A stretch of DNA of 64,000 nucleotides from Colwellia sp. 12G3 (lineage in GTDB: Bacteria; Pseudomonadota; Gammaproteobacteria; Enterobacterales; Alteromonadaceae). Below, in pieces: positions 18,391 through 28,059 of the stretch. Position 1 is the first letter of the stretch. Each line of letters starts with the position of its first letter. The DNA lies in the NCBI RefSeq assembly GCF_002836775.1, contig NZ_PJAQ01000007.1, forward strand, positions 1 to 64,000. The letters run 5' to 3'. The notes beneath the pieces are model-generated. The model was not told where the DNA came from, made no database searches, and saw only the letters and a program-made list of their open reading frames with translations. A program made the position numbers and the translations under genes.

Positions 18391-18788
18391 TATTATTCCT
18401 CGATTGTCTTTTTCGGCTAGTATAATTAACTAAGCTAATTAGCCGTTATCGCTGCAGCTGTGGGGAAACTGGATTGTTAGAATGTAAGGGTTTTTGCTTG
18501 GCATGCTGGCGCTGTGTCTGCTGAGTTCACACGTTATATAAAACCAGTATATTCCGCACAAATTATTTACCTATCCCACTATAGGCTTAACTTTAAGTTT
18601 AGTAGAGCGGAGAAAATAACTCTAATCAAGGTGAGGAAATATTGATCAAGATCAATAACAGGCGGTGATTAGATTAACTGGTACTTTATTAAGACTCACG
18701 ATGCAAAGTTAGGTCCTAATAACTGCCCAATAAAAGCATGAAGGATACTTTTATTTATTGCCTCAAGCGTACTGAAAAAATCGAGCGG
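18391..18788. other. Leader and control region of the cytochrome c operon
   Basis: No gene is seen in these 398 bases. They hold the FNR box described separately, a possible -10 on the minus strand (TATTTT, 18613-18618) and an inverted repeat CGGCTA/TAGCCG near the cytochrome ribosome site. The predicted leader of about 215 nt is long, which leaves room for post-transcriptional control. Confidence 0.5.
18642..18655 (-). promoter_or_regulatory. FNR/Anr-type binding site
   Basis: TTGATCAAGATCAA is a perfect match to the FNR consensus TTGAT-N4-ATCAA. On the minus strand its centre (18648.5) lies 33 bp upstream of the centre of a TATTTT -10 candidate, the spacing of a class II activated promoter. 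The only downstream genes in that direction are cytochrome c, beta-CASP nuclease and Usp. Oxygen-limited activation of that group is inferred. Confidence 0.75.
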
Positions 18789-19334
18789 CTATATAGGCGC
18801 TGTGGCTTTATCGACTAAATAAAGCATGGATTGATAGTCTATACCGGCATGATGCGATAATCCTATTTCACACGTTCGGCTATTGCTATAACCAACCGAA
18901 CAATCCTTGGGCACTTGTTCTTTTAAGGTTGCCAAGGCATTTTCATTTAACTCTGGCGTAGTAAAGCCTTTATCTCCGGCAAAGCCACAACACTGAATAT
19001 GCTCAGGAATAATGACATTGTTACTGCACAACTTAGCAAGTTGCTGCATTTTATCGGTTAAGCCCATTCGCCTGCTGCTACAAGTGACATGCAACATGAT
19101 GGTGTCGTTTAATGGGGTAAACGTTAAGTGTTCAGCCAAGACCTCAATTACAAAACCTACTGGTTCATAAAGCGATAAACCTTCTGTCGCTGCTATATCT
19201 TCAAGTAACATTGATTTACACGGGCTAGTATCAATTAAAATAGGATATTGAACGTTTTCACTCAGCTTCGTTAGCATTGTTAATAGTGAACTGCTTTTAT
19301 GCTCAGTTTTTTTAACATGCTTTTATTATTAAAG
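18789..19334 (-). pseudogene. Truncated, frameshifted copy of the dld-II 3' end
   Basis: The last about 160 codons match the C-terminus of the intact dld-II gene at 22126-24960 almost exactly; I count about eight amino acid differences before the extreme C-terminus. Cysteine motifs TCSSRRMG and IQCCGFAGDKGF are kept. Just upstream of the in-frame ATG (19277) DNA similarity continues to about 19334, but one base is missing relative to the intact gene (32 versus 33 bases between matched landmarks), which breaks the frame, and then similarity stops. FAD, 4Fe-4S and first cysteine-rich domains are absent. It could still make a 162-residue fragment, but I regard it as a duplication remnant. Confidence 0.9.
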
Positions 19335-19633
19335 TAGGAATCAGTTGGCCATGCATAGGTGTTCTCCAAATATTTGTACAAGATAGTTTACAAAATATTC
19401 ACTTGTTTTTTACTAAGTTATATTAAAATAAATCCTCTCTAAACAAGCAGTAACGTACTGAATAGCTGGATATAATTACAATAATGTAATGAAAGTGTAA
19501 AGAACACTGACAGTTGTATGATTAAAAAGTATCTCATAGTATGAATTCAAGCATCTGTAACCAAGTAGAAAATTTGGGCAGATGAAATGAATCTACAATT
19601 AAAAATTACAATAAAAATAATGAGGATTTCAAG
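19335..19633. other. Upstream region of the M6 protease gene
   Basis: Non-coding. It contains a palindrome ATTACAATAATGTAAT (19478-19493) and the promoter candidate listed separately, followed by a long AT-rich leader with the ribosome site TGAGGA before ATG 19634. Confidence 0.45.
19514..19542 (+). promoter_or_regulatory. Candidate sigma-70 promoter of the M6 protease gene
   Basis: TTGTAT (19514-19519) and TAGTAT (19537-19542) are separated by 17 bp. Four or five bases of each hexamer fit the consensus. A CTGACA at 19507 is an alternative -35 element. The start codon is about 85 bp beyond the predicted start site. Confidence 0.45.
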
Positions 19634-21958
19634 ATGTTCAAATACAAATCACTCCCACTAGCGATTGCGCTAGCTGGTCTATCTTGTAGCGCTATTGCTG
19701 AGAATCACCAAGCTGAAAACCACAATGGTGCATTCGACTTGGCAGTAGCTAACGAGTTCAAATTAATCGAAATGTTACGTAACTCTGGAAAAATATCGAA
19801 AGATGCCTCATTGAATGACGCAGAAATAGCACTTAGAGGTTATTTAAAAACACGCCAAGAAGCTGAACGTAAAAAAGTAAAACCTACTGATTTAAACATC
19901 GCTTCAAAACTAAGTGCGAATAAATCTAAATCGTTAACTCATTCAATGCAAAATGGCAAAGGTAATAAACTCGGCCAAGCAAAGAAAAACGCCCCCGCTA
20001 ATATGGTGTTAGAAAATTATGCTGGCGCTAAGCGTACAGCGAAGATATTGGCCATTTTAATGGAGTTCCCAGATTTTCCACACAATTCAATACAACCTGG
20101 CGAATCAGGCATGTATTACGAAAATTATACGCCAGAGCATTATGCCGAAATATTATTTGGTGAAAGTGGTTGGACTGCGCCAAATGGTCATGTAGCCAAT
20201 TCAATGAAAATGTATTATGAAGCACAATCTGGCGATAGTTACTCTGTTGAAGGTGCTGTTACTAATTGGTACATGGCATCAAAACCAGCAGCTTTCTACG
20301 GTAATAATGATGATGGCGATGCTCGTGCGTTAATAAGAGAAGCATTAGCCGCAGCAGCAGCCGACCCATCTGTTGATTTAAGTGAATTTGATATTGAAGA
20401 CAGATTTGACCTTGACGGTGACGGTAATTACTGGGAGCCAGATGGACTGGTTGATCATGTCATGGTGTTTCATTCAAGTGTTGGTGAAGAAGCTGGTGGT
20501 GGTCAATTAGGTGAAGACGCCATTTGGGCACACCGTTGGAACTTAGGTGCGCCTTTTGCTATTCCTGGTACAACACCTGCTGTTGATCCTTTAGAACTTG
20601 GCGCAATGGGTGCTTACGATTATACAATTCAACCAGCTGACAGTGCCGTTGGTGTTGTTAGTCATGAGTATGCTCATGACCTGGGTTTACCAGATGAATA
20701 CGATACAGAATATACCGGCCGTGGAGAGCCAGTTTCAAGCTGGTCTATTATGTCTAGTGGCAGCTGGGCTGGTCTTTTAGGTGGTACTGAACCAACAGGC
20801 TTTAGTGCATGGGCTAAACAAGAGTTGCAAGCAAGCTTAGGTGGCAATTGGATGCACGGAGCGACTATTCACATTGATGATTTAACCAGTGACGGTGTTA
20901 CTGCTTTAATTGACCAAGCAGTGAGCAAAGGCGCTAATAACGACGCAATTCGTATTGATTTACCCGCTAAAGAAACAGTAATAGCGCCACCTACTAGTGG
21001 TGAATATGCTTATTTCAGTGGTTCTGGTAATGATTTATTCAATAGAATGGCAGGTGCTGTAGATTTGACAACAGCGACGTCAGCAACGGCTAAGTTTAAA
21101 GCCTGGTATGACATCGAAGCAGATTGGGATTATGCCTATGTATATGGTTACTCAAATGGCGTTTTCATTGGCATGTTACCAACAAGCGTATCAACCAACG
21201 ACGACCCTAATGGAACAAGCAGAGGTAATGGCATTACCGGTAATTCTGGCGGTTGGGTTGATGTTGAAATCGATTTAACCCCGTATGCTGGAACGTCTGT
21301 TGAACTTTACTTCTTGTATGAAACTGATGGTTATGTAGCAAATCCAGGTCTGTACGTAGACGATGTTACGGTTGAAACAGATAACGGAATTGTCGCTATG
21401 GCTAATGCTGATGACACCGAAACATTCTTTGCTTACTTCGGTGGCTTTACTCTTGATACCGGTACTAGTTATAGCAATCATTATTACTTAGCAGAGTGGC
21501 GTACTCATCAAGGTATTGATAAAGGCTTGAGTCATATTAATGTTGCCGGCGAGAATATGGAATTCTCTGAAGGTTTGTTACTTTGGTATGTTGATGACAA
21601 ATACACAAACAACCATGTAGGTGTTCATCCTGGAAACGGTTTCCTAGGTGTAGTTGATGCAGACCGTCATACCAATACTTGGGACGACAACAGTGCAGCA
21701 TCTACTCGTTATCAAATCCATGATGCTACCTTTGGTCTCGACAAAACATCAAAGCTTCATTTAGATTTGAAAGCAAGCTACGGTATCTCGTTACGTGATA
21801 ACTTTACTAAACGTAACCCTATGTTTGATGATAGTTCATCTTTCGTGAGCGACGACATCCCTGATGCAGGTCGTGCAGTACCGAACTACGGTTTGAAAAT
21901 TCGTGTTTCTTCACAAAGTAAAGATAAGTCAGTTGGACAAATCTTAATTTATAAATAA
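19634..21958 (+). CDS. Secreted M6-family metalloprotease (immune inhibitor A-like)
   Basis: Zinc endopeptidase of 774 residues, probably exported. Signal peptide MFKYKSLPLAIALAGLSCSA, predicted cleavage near residue 22-23; a propeptide-like charged segment follows (about 25-130). The catalytic motif is HEYAHDLGLPDEYD, with zinc ligands H344 and H348, E345 as base and a downstream Asp as third ligand. Residues about 450-575 look like a jelly-roll/MAM-type module (DIEADWDYAYVYGYS) of the kind attached to InhA proteases. Likely roles are protein degradation outside the cell or attack on other organisms. It lies between the intact dld-II gene and its partial duplicate, on the opposite strand to both. 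Confidence 0.92.
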   Translation: MFKYKSLPLAIALAGLSCSAIAENHQAENHNGAFDLAVANEFKLIEMLRNSGKISKDASLNDAEIALRGYLKTRQEAERKKVKPTDLNIASKLSANKSKSLTHSMQNGKGNKLGQAKKNAPANMVLENYAGAKRTAKILAILMEFPDFPHNSIQPGESGMYYENYTPEHYAEILFGESGWTAPNGHVANSMKMYYEAQSGDSYSVEGAVTNWYMASKPAAFYGNNDDGDARALIREALAAAAADPSVDLSEFDIEDRFDLDGDGNYWEPDGLVDHVMVFHSSVGEEAGGGQLGEDAIWAHRWNLGAPFAIPGTTPAVDPLELGAMGAYDYTIQPADSAVGVVSHEYAHDLGLPDEYDTEYTGRGEPVSSWSIMSSGSWAGLLGGTEPTGFSAWAKQELQASLGGNWMHGATIHIDDLTSDGVTALIDQAVSKGANNDAIRIDLPAKETVIAPPTSGEYAYFSGSGNDLFNRMAGAVDLTTATSATAKFKAWYDIEADWDYAYVYGYSNGVFIGMLPTSVSTNDDPNGTSRGNGITGNSGGWVDVEIDLTPYAGTSVELYFLYETDGYVANPGLYVDDVTVETDNGIVAMANADDTETFFAYFGGFTLDTGTSYSNHYYLAEWRTHQGIDKGLSHINVAGENMEFSEGLLLWYVDDKYTNNHVGVHPGNGFLGVVDADRHTNTWDDNSAASTRYQIHDATFGLDKTSKLHLDLKASYGISLRDNFTKRNPMFDDSSSFVSDDIPDAGRAVPNYGLKIRVSSQSKDKSVGQILIYK

Positions 21959-21982
21959 ATATAAAGTATATTAATTTATATT

Positions 21983-22007
21983 AAAAGCCGCTTTTATAGC
22001 GGCTTTT
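21983..22007. terminator. Bidirectional intrinsic terminator
   Basis: AAAAGCCGC (21983-21991) and GCGGCTTTT (21999-22007) form a stem with a 7-nt loop, followed by T-rich sequence on the plus strand and TTTTAAT on the minus strand. It separates the convergent M6 protease and dld-II genes. Three near-perfect copies of ATTGGCTTTT follow (22010-22047). Confidence 0.85.
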
Positions 22008-22125
22008 TTATTGGCTTTTTTATTGGCTTTTCATTGGCTTTTTATTGGTCATTCAAAATACCGTTACTTGAATCCGACCGCTATTTTGACTGAACATTTC
22101 TATCCGTAATATCTGCTTTCAGAAT

Positions 22126-24960
22126 TTATATCTCTTTAGCCGTCGTCGCTTTATCCACTAAATAAAGAATGGATTGATAGTCTATACCAGCATGATGTGA
22201 TAAACCTATTTCGCAGGTTCTGCTATTGCTATAACCAACCGAACAATCCTTGGGCACTTGTTCTTTTAAGGTTGCCAAGGCATTTTCATTTAACTCTGGC
22301 GTAGTAAAGCCTTTATCTCCGGCAAAGCCACAACACTGAATATGCTCAGGAATAACGACATTGCTACTGCATAACTTAGCAAGTTGCTGCATTTTATCGG
22401 TTAAGCCCATTCGCCTGCTGCTACAAGTGACATGCAACATGATGGTGTCGTTTAATGGGGTAAACGTTAAGTGTTCAGCCAAGACCTCAGTTACAAAACC
22501 TACTGGTTCATATAGGGATAAATTTTCCGTCGCTGCTATATCTTCAAGTAACATTGATTTACACGGGCTAGTATCAATTAAAATAGGATATTGACCGTTT
22601 TCACTCAACTCTGTAAGCATTGTTAACAGTGATTTTCTTTTCTGTTTAGCTTCATCAAACATACCTTTACTATTAAATGGCATGCCGCAACACTCACCAC
22701 TAAAGTCAGGGCTAATAATGTCAAAGCCGGCCTTTTCTAACACAGCATAAGTCACTTCGGTTAATGAACGTTGCTCGGCTGCATCAAGAGCTTGCCCCAT
22801 ACTTCTGCTGGCACAACTGGGTATATAAACTACTTTTGGCTTGTTGTTCTTGTCGCTTGAAACAGCTTTAGGTTGATAGCTCGCTTTACTTGGCAGGTAT
22901 TTGCTCCATAGTGGAATATTGTTTCCAGACAGCTTACGCACAGTGCCTGTTAATCCACCCATGGTTTTATTACCAATCAGCCGTTGACTAAAACCAGCAA
23001 TAGCTAAAGAAACGCGTGTCATTTTTTCTATACTGGCAAAGTTATTAGCCAGCTTGTGTGATAGCCCATGGTATTTAGCATTGTTAATGTGGCGTAGCTC
23101 TCGAATAAGATCACCCGTATTAATCCCAACAGGGCAACGGTCTGCACATAAACCTGTTGCGGCACAGGTATCAATGCCTAAGTAATTGAAGTCTTTTTCA
23201 AGTTCACTTAATAATTGAGGATTATCACCCGAGGCTGTTAAACGACTAATTTCACGATACGTAGTAATACGTTGTCTTGGTGTCAGGCTTAAACCTTTTG
23301 AAGGACATACCGGCTCACAAAAGCCACATTCAATGCACTTATCAACAATGTTATGTGCTGCAGGGAGATTTTTTAAATTTTTGATGTGCGCTAATGGATC
23401 GTCGTTAATGATAACGCCGGGGTTGAGTAAGTTACTTGGATCAAATAAGGCTTTGATTTTCTTCATTAAGGCAAAACCTTGTTTACCCCATTCTAATTCA
23501 ATAAATGGCGCCATATTTCGGCCCGTGCCATGTTCAGCTTTGAGTGAGCCTTGGTAATCTACCGCAACAAGTTGGCAAACATCATCCATAAAAGCCTGAT
23601 ATCGGTCTACTTCTGTTTGGGTTGAAAAGTCCTGAGTGAAAACGAAATGCAGATTACCATCAAGGGCATGTCCAAAAATAATGGCTTCATCATAATGATA
23701 CTTTTCAAAAAGTGCTTGTAATTTAGCAACCGCATCTGCCAATTGTTCAACAGGAAAAGCAACATCTTCAATGATAACGGTAGTGCCTGTTTCTCGGACA
23801 GCACCAACGGCAGGAAAGGTACCTTTTCGAATAGCCCATAGTTGTGAGTACTCACTTGCAACATCGGTGAATTTAATCACATTGGTTTGCTCAAAAGTGC
23901 TTAACAAGGCTTCTAATGCTGCTATTTGTTCAGTTAATAAATTTTGATTGGCTGCGCGCGTTTCAATCAGTAATGCACCAACGTTTTTATCGAGTGATTT
24001 AATAAATTCAGGTAGGCCCGGCATATTACTAACAGAAGCTAACGAACGTCTATCCATCAATTCAACCGCCGATACATTAGCCTCAGCTAAAGCGCTTACC
24101 GCTGAGCAGGTTGTTTGCATATCAGCAAAGAATACTATCGATGAAGCACGGTATTTATGTTCAACCACAGTGTTATAAGTAATGGACGAAATGAAACCTA
24201 AGGTGCCTTCTGAGCCAATCATTAAATGGGCAAGAATATCGATAGGATCTTCAAAATCAATGATGGCGTTAATGGCATAACCGGTGGTATTTTTTAATCG
24301 ATATTTATGTTTGATTAGCTCACTTAATTTTTCATCACTGCGGGTTTGGATGGCGAGTATTTTCAATCTTTCCAGCAGTTGCACGTGACTTTTTTCAAAA
24401 GCAGATATGCTAGCTGCATCAGCGGTGTCAAGTACACTACCATCATGTAAAACTAGTCGAATATTATCAAGTGTGTGGTAACTGTTTTGCGCGACACCAC
24501 AGCACATACCACTGGCATTATTAGCGGCGATACCCGCTACCTTACAGGTATTAATGGAAGCGGGATCTGGGCCTATTTTACGGCCATAAGGTAATAAGTA
24601 TCTATTTGCATCCGCGCCTATTACCCCAGGACCCAGTTTAATTTTTAGACCAAGATCTAATATCTCATGGTCACGCCAATTATTGGTCAGCATAATTAAA
24701 ATAGAGTCAGACTGCGCTTGTCCTGAAAGACTGGTACCTGCGGCTCTAAATGTTACCGGTAATTTTTTTTGTGCCGCTGCCTTAATAACCCTAACGACTT
24801 CAGCTTCGTTATCTAAAATGAGTACTAATTGCGGTATTAAGCGATAGAAACTGGCATCAACGCCATAAGCTAAACGCCGAGTATAATCGCTAATAATGCG
24901 TTTTTCGGGAATAAACTCGGCAACTTCTTTAGCAAAAACTTGATAATGCTCAGATAACAT
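22126..24960 (-). CDS. dld-II: D-lactate dehydrogenase, FAD/Fe-S type (Dld-II)
   Basis: Membrane-associated respiratory oxidase of 944 residues that should oxidise D-lactate to pyruvate and pass electrons to quinone, as its Shewanella counterpart does. Order: FAD_binding_4 domain (about 35-175), FAD-linked oxidase C-terminal domain (about 215-520), two 4Fe-4S motifs (CIECGFCEPVCP about 540; CADRCPVG about 607), then two cysteine-rich CCG regions (SGECCGMPFN; TCSSRRMG; CCGFAGDKG). The longest frame begins with TTG at 24972; the ATG at 24960 with upstream GAGAG is better and leaves 13 bp after lldG. Glycolate or 2-hydroxyglutarate are alternative substrates; the lldEFG and permease neighbours favour lactate. 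Its 3' end is duplicated at 18789. Confidence 0.92.
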   Translation of the reverse strand: MLSEHYQVFAKEVAEFIPEKRIISDYTRRLAYGVDASFYRLIPQLVLILDNEAEVVRVIKAAAQKKLPVTFRAAGTSLSGQAQSDSILIMLTNNWRDHEILDLGLKIKLGPGVIGADANRYLLPYGRKIGPDPASINTCKVAGIAANNASGMCCGVAQNSYHTLDNIRLVLHDGSVLDTADAASISAFEKSHVQLLERLKILAIQTRSDEKLSELIKHKYRLKNTTGYAINAIIDFEDPIDILAHLMIGSEGTLGFISSITYNTVVEHKYRASSIVFFADMQTTCSAVSALAEANVSAVELMDRRSLASVSNMPGLPEFIKSLDKNVGALLIETRAANQNLLTEQIAALEALLSTFEQTNVIKFTDVASEYSQLWAIRKGTFPAVGAVRETGTTVIIEDVAFPVEQLADAVAKLQALFEKYHYDEAIIFGHALDGNLHFVFTQDFSTQTEVDRYQAFMDDVCQLVAVDYQGSLKAEHGTGRNMAPFIELEWGKQGFALMKKIKALFDPSNLLNPGVIINDDPLAHIKNLKNLPAAHNIVDKCIECGFCEPVCPSKGLSLTPRQRITTYREISRLTASGDNPQLLSELEKDFNYLGIDTCAATGLCADRCPVGINTGDLIRELRHINNAKYHGLSHKLANNFASIEKMTRVSLAIAGFSQRLIGNKTMGGLTGTVRKLSGNNIPLWSKYLPSKASYQPKAVSSDKNNKPKVVYIPSCASRSMGQALDAAEQRSLTEVTYAVLEKAGFDIISPDFSGECCGMPFNSKGMFDEAKQKRKSLLTMLTELSENGQYPILIDTSPCKSMLLEDIAATENLSLYEPVGFVTEVLAEHLTFTPLNDTIMLHVTCSSRRMGLTDKMQQLAKLCSSNVVIPEHIQCCGFAGDKGFTTPELNENALATLKEQVPKDCSVGYSNSRTCEIGLSHHAGIDYQSILYLVDKATTAKEI

Positions 24961-24973
24961 AATATCTCTCAAA

Positions 24974-25675
24974 TTAACTATTCAATAATAAAACAATCAG
25001 CGCTTTTGGGCCATGAGCACCATAAGCTAACGTTTGTTGAATATCCGCTGTTTTCGATGGACCTGAAATTAACACCACGTTAGTGGGTAATTTATCATGC
25101 CATTGTTCTGCTTCAATCAAACGAGCAAAGTCTGCATGTAACTTATTAGCATCAACAATAACAAAGTGCACTGACGGTACTAGCGATAAGCTTCTTGGCT
25201 CATTCTCATCAGGCCATAAAACAATAGTGCCTGTCGCAGCAATGGAGCAGCGTGAGCTTGATAAAGCCGCAGGACATTCATTAAAGAGTAATTCTTTATT
25301 ATTATCAATCGAAAAATCATAAGGTTGTAGCTCTATATTGCTATCTAATCCATTAATAACTTCACGGTGAACATCGTTTCCGCCATAACATTTTTCACCA
25401 CAAAGTAATGTCGTGATATTTAGCGCCGCAAGTTCCGCGCTAATGACCTCAGCTATATTCTCTTTCGTTGTTTGGATCACTTGTGCATGATTTTTCTCAA
25501 GTTCAGCAATAAACTGAGCAAGGTTTTCTTCATGACTGAACTCAGGGTAGATATAAGGAATTTCTTCAGGCAATTTATCATAATCCGCGCCGCTGACCTC
25601 CGCTTTCAATTTAGCAAGAATATTGCCACGAGCGTTGCTACTGATTGCATTGATGTCTGCTGATTTATTTGTCAT
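24974..25675 (-). CDS. lldG: L-lactate dehydrogenase complex subunit LldG (LutC)
   Basis: LUD-domain protein of 233 residues, third part of the LldEFG (LutABC) complex that oxidises L-lactate. The SRCSIAATGTIVLWPDE segment is typical of the LUD domain; no cysteine cluster motif is present, as expected for this subunit. It starts 3 bp after lldF and ends 13 bp before dld-II, so the genes are co-transcribed. Confidence 0.9.
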   Translation of the reverse strand: MTNKSADINAISSNARGNILAKLKAEVSGADYDKLPEEIPYIYPEFSHEENLAQFIAELEKNHAQVIQTTKENIAEVISAELAALNITTLLCGEKCYGGNDVHREVINGLDSNIELQPYDFSIDNNKELLFNECPAALSSSRCSIAATGTIVLWPDENEPRSLSLVPSVHFVIVDANKLHADFARLIEAEQWHDKLPTNVVLISGPSKTADIQQTLAYGAHGPKALIVLLLNS

Positions 25676-25678
25676 AGG

Positions 25679-27151
25679 TTATCCTCGGCCGTGATCTGAT
25701 TGCTTTTCTTGTTTGGACTTAAGCCGCTCATGTAAGGTTTTTGCTGCCGGTTTAGGCGCCGTTCTAACACTTGTCCAGCCACCCAATTTTTTCGGCATTA
25801 AAAAACGAAAGCGTGTTAATCCCCACATGGATAAGGCATACAGTGTTGATGATTTATGCACTTGCGACCAGACTTTCCAGATTAATGCTTCAACATGACT
25901 GCGACCTGCTCCCTGCCCTTGCATCACTTGAGGTTTATCACTTTTAGGTTTGACACTTTCTTCGCGCAAACGTAATAATATTTTAGGAATTGGGATTTTA
26001 ACGGGACAGACTTCACCACACGCACCACATAAGGTAGATGCCGTTGGTAAATTACTGGTCGCATCAAGCCCTAACATGTGTGGCGAAATAATTTTACCAA
26101 TAGGACCAGGATAAACGGTACCGTAAGCATGACCACCTATACGGGTGTAAACGGGACAATGGTTCATACAGGCACCACAACGAATACACTGCAAAGTTTG
26201 CCTTAATTCTTCATCGGCAAAGGCTTGGCTACGACCATTATCGAGTAACACCAAGTGCACTTCTTTCGGGCCGTCTTTTTCACCCTCTTTTCGCGGTGAA
26301 TTGATCATATTAAAGTAGGTTGAAATAGCCTGACCAGTAGCACTACGTGTTAACAAACTTAACAAGGGTGGCACGTCTGATAAATGCTCCACTACTTTTT
26401 CTATGCCGGTTATCGCAATATGTAAATCCGGTATGGTGGTACACATACGGCCATTACCTTCGTTTTCAACTAAGCAAAGTGTACCGGTTTCAGCAACAGC
26501 AAAATTAACACCTGAAATGCCCACATCAGCCTGACAAAATTTGTCTCTAAGTATTGTTCTACCTTGTTGTATAAGGGTATCAACATCGGTACTGTACTCA
26601 AAACCTTCAATATTATCGGCAAATAATTGTGCCACTTGTTGTTTATTTTGATGGATCGCCGGCATGATAATATGGGACGGATGTTGCTTGGCCAATTGCA
26701 CTATGTATTCGCCCATATCTGACTCAAGACATTCTACATTGCGCTCTTCAAGGTAGTCATTCAGTGCCGTTTCTTCTGACACCATCGATTTACCTTTAAC
26801 GACGGTTTTACCCTTTTTTTGGGCAATCAGCTGGGCAATAATCTCATTGGCTTCGGTGATCGTTTCAGCCCAATGCACCTTAATGCCATTACTTTCAAGT
26901 TTGTCTTCTAATTGCTCAAGTAAATGCGGTAATTTTGCTAAACAACGTTGCTTAATTAATTTGCACTGTTCACGTAATACTTCAAGCTCATCTGCTGATG
27001 AAAAAGCGTCTTTACGCTTAGCCATCAAATAATCCATCGCCCCTCTAAAGTTTGATCTTAGCTCTTCATTGCCAAGGTCTCGGGTAACGTTGTCTCGAAA
27101 AGCTTTAGCTGATGCGGCATATTTACTTTCTGCTTCGTTAAACTGTTTCAT
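25679..27151 (-). CDS. lldF: L-lactate dehydrogenase complex subunit LldF (LutB)
   Basis: Iron-sulfur subunit of 490 residues. An N-terminal LUD domain (about 60-295) is followed by two 4Fe-4S motifs, CIRCGACMNHCP (about 310-322) and CGACGEVCP (about 365-375), and a C-terminal extension rich in Lys and Arg. This is the standard LutB layout. Its ATG overlaps the lldE stop codon by 4 bp (ATGA), a sign of translational coupling. Electrons from L-lactate should pass through these clusters to the quinone pool. Confidence 0.94.
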   Translation of the reverse strand: MKQFNEAESKYAASAKAFRDNVTRDLGNEELRSNFRGAMDYLMAKRKDAFSSADELEVLREQCKLIKQRCLAKLPHLLEQLEDKLESNGIKVHWAETITEANEIIAQLIAQKKGKTVVKGKSMVSEETALNDYLEERNVECLESDMGEYIVQLAKQHPSHIIMPAIHQNKQQVAQLFADNIEGFEYSTDVDTLIQQGRTILRDKFCQADVGISGVNFAVAETGTLCLVENEGNGRMCTTIPDLHIAITGIEKVVEHLSDVPPLLSLLTRSATGQAISTYFNMINSPRKEGEKDGPKEVHLVLLDNGRSQAFADEELRQTLQCIRCGACMNHCPVYTRIGGHAYGTVYPGPIGKIISPHMLGLDATSNLPTASTLCGACGEVCPVKIPIPKILLRLREESVKPKSDKPQVMQGQGAGRSHVEALIWKVWSQVHKSSTLYALSMWGLTRFRFLMPKKLGGWTSVRTAPKPAAKTLHERLKSKQEKQSDHGRG

Positions 27152-27957
27152 AGCACTGCCTTAGCCGTTTTACCTTTTATGCGGTTAAGTAAATAACTAG
27201 CGATATGTTCACCGCGTAAGGACTCATTTTGATAATCGAGCGCGCCATTTATATTCATCATGCAGCCATGGTCAGCGCTGACATATCTAACAACATCACT
27301 TGCGACAAGGTTCTTACTTTTATCAGCGACCATAGCGGCAGAGATATCAGCATGTTTGACCGCAAAGGTACCACCAAAACCACAACATTCACTTTCATAG
27401 TCATGTAGCACTAATTCAACGTTCGCTAGTTGAGAAATTAATTTATTTCCGGTGATGTGAACACCCATCTCCCTTCTAGCCGCACAAGACGTATGTAAGG
27501 CAACACGCTCTTTTGGGCCTTGATCGATTGGTTTTAAACGCAACACATTTACTAAGAATTCGGTAAACTCGAAAACTCGCTGACAAAAATTTGTTATTTC
27601 TGCATTATTACCGACTGAATCCCCTACTGAATCACCGAGTAAATCAAGGTAATGATGACGCATCATGCCGCCACAAGATCCCGAAATAACAACAATAGGA
27701 ATATCCAAAGGGAATTGTTTTACTTGGGCTAAAGCAACCGCTTTGGCTTCCTCTTTATAACCTGAATTATAAGCGGGTTGACCACAACAGCTCTGCCCTT
27801 GCGGATAGATAACTTCAATACCTTCGCGCTCCAATAACAGAATAGCATCCATGCCCGAATCAGGAAAAAAGCTATCGACGATACAGGTGCCAAATAAATA
27901 AACCTGCGTCGGTTTTTTAGGATAATTACGAAGATGCTGAGTGTTAACTTGTTGCAT
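27148..27957 (-). CDS. lldE: L-lactate dehydrogenase complex subunit LldE (LutA)
   Basis: Cysteine-rich-domain protein of 269 residues, slightly longer than typical LutA (about 240). Two CCG regions are visible: CCGQPAYNSGY with SCGGM, and SCAARREMG with ECCGFGGTF. These bind an iron-sulfur cluster in related heterodisulfide reductase-like proteins. First of the catalytic genes after the permease (102 bp gap). Confidence 0.93.
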   Translation of the reverse strand: MQQVNTQHLRNYPKKPTQVYLFGTCIVDSFFPDSGMDAILLLEREGIEVIYPQGQSCCGQPAYNSGYKEEAKAVALAQVKQFPLDIPIVVISGSCGGMMRHHYLDLLGDSVGDSVGNNAEITNFCQRVFEFTEFLVNVLRLKPIDQGPKERVALHTSCAARREMGVHITGNKLISQLANVELVLHDYESECCGFGGTFAVKHADISAAMVADKSKNLVASDVVRYVSADHGCMMNINGALDYQNESLRGEHIASYLLNRIKGKTAKAVL

Positions 27958-28059
27958 AGTTTGCTCTCTATTTTTAAATGTCTTTTAAACTTTGATTACT
28001 ATTTACTTGGCCCTTTACTAGGCTAAGTTACTTAATGCGTTACTTAGCCTTTTATTTAG

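Noticed and set aside
18789..19277. Independent small gene encoding a cysteine-rich-domain protein
   Set aside because: It is nearly identical to the end of dld-II, lacks the other domains, and upstream homology with a one-base deletion shows it is a decayed copy.
19634..22126. Insertion sequence or integron cassette carrying the M6 protease
   Set aside because: No transposase, integrase, terminal inverted repeats or attachment site found; only the dld-II duplication marks the borders.
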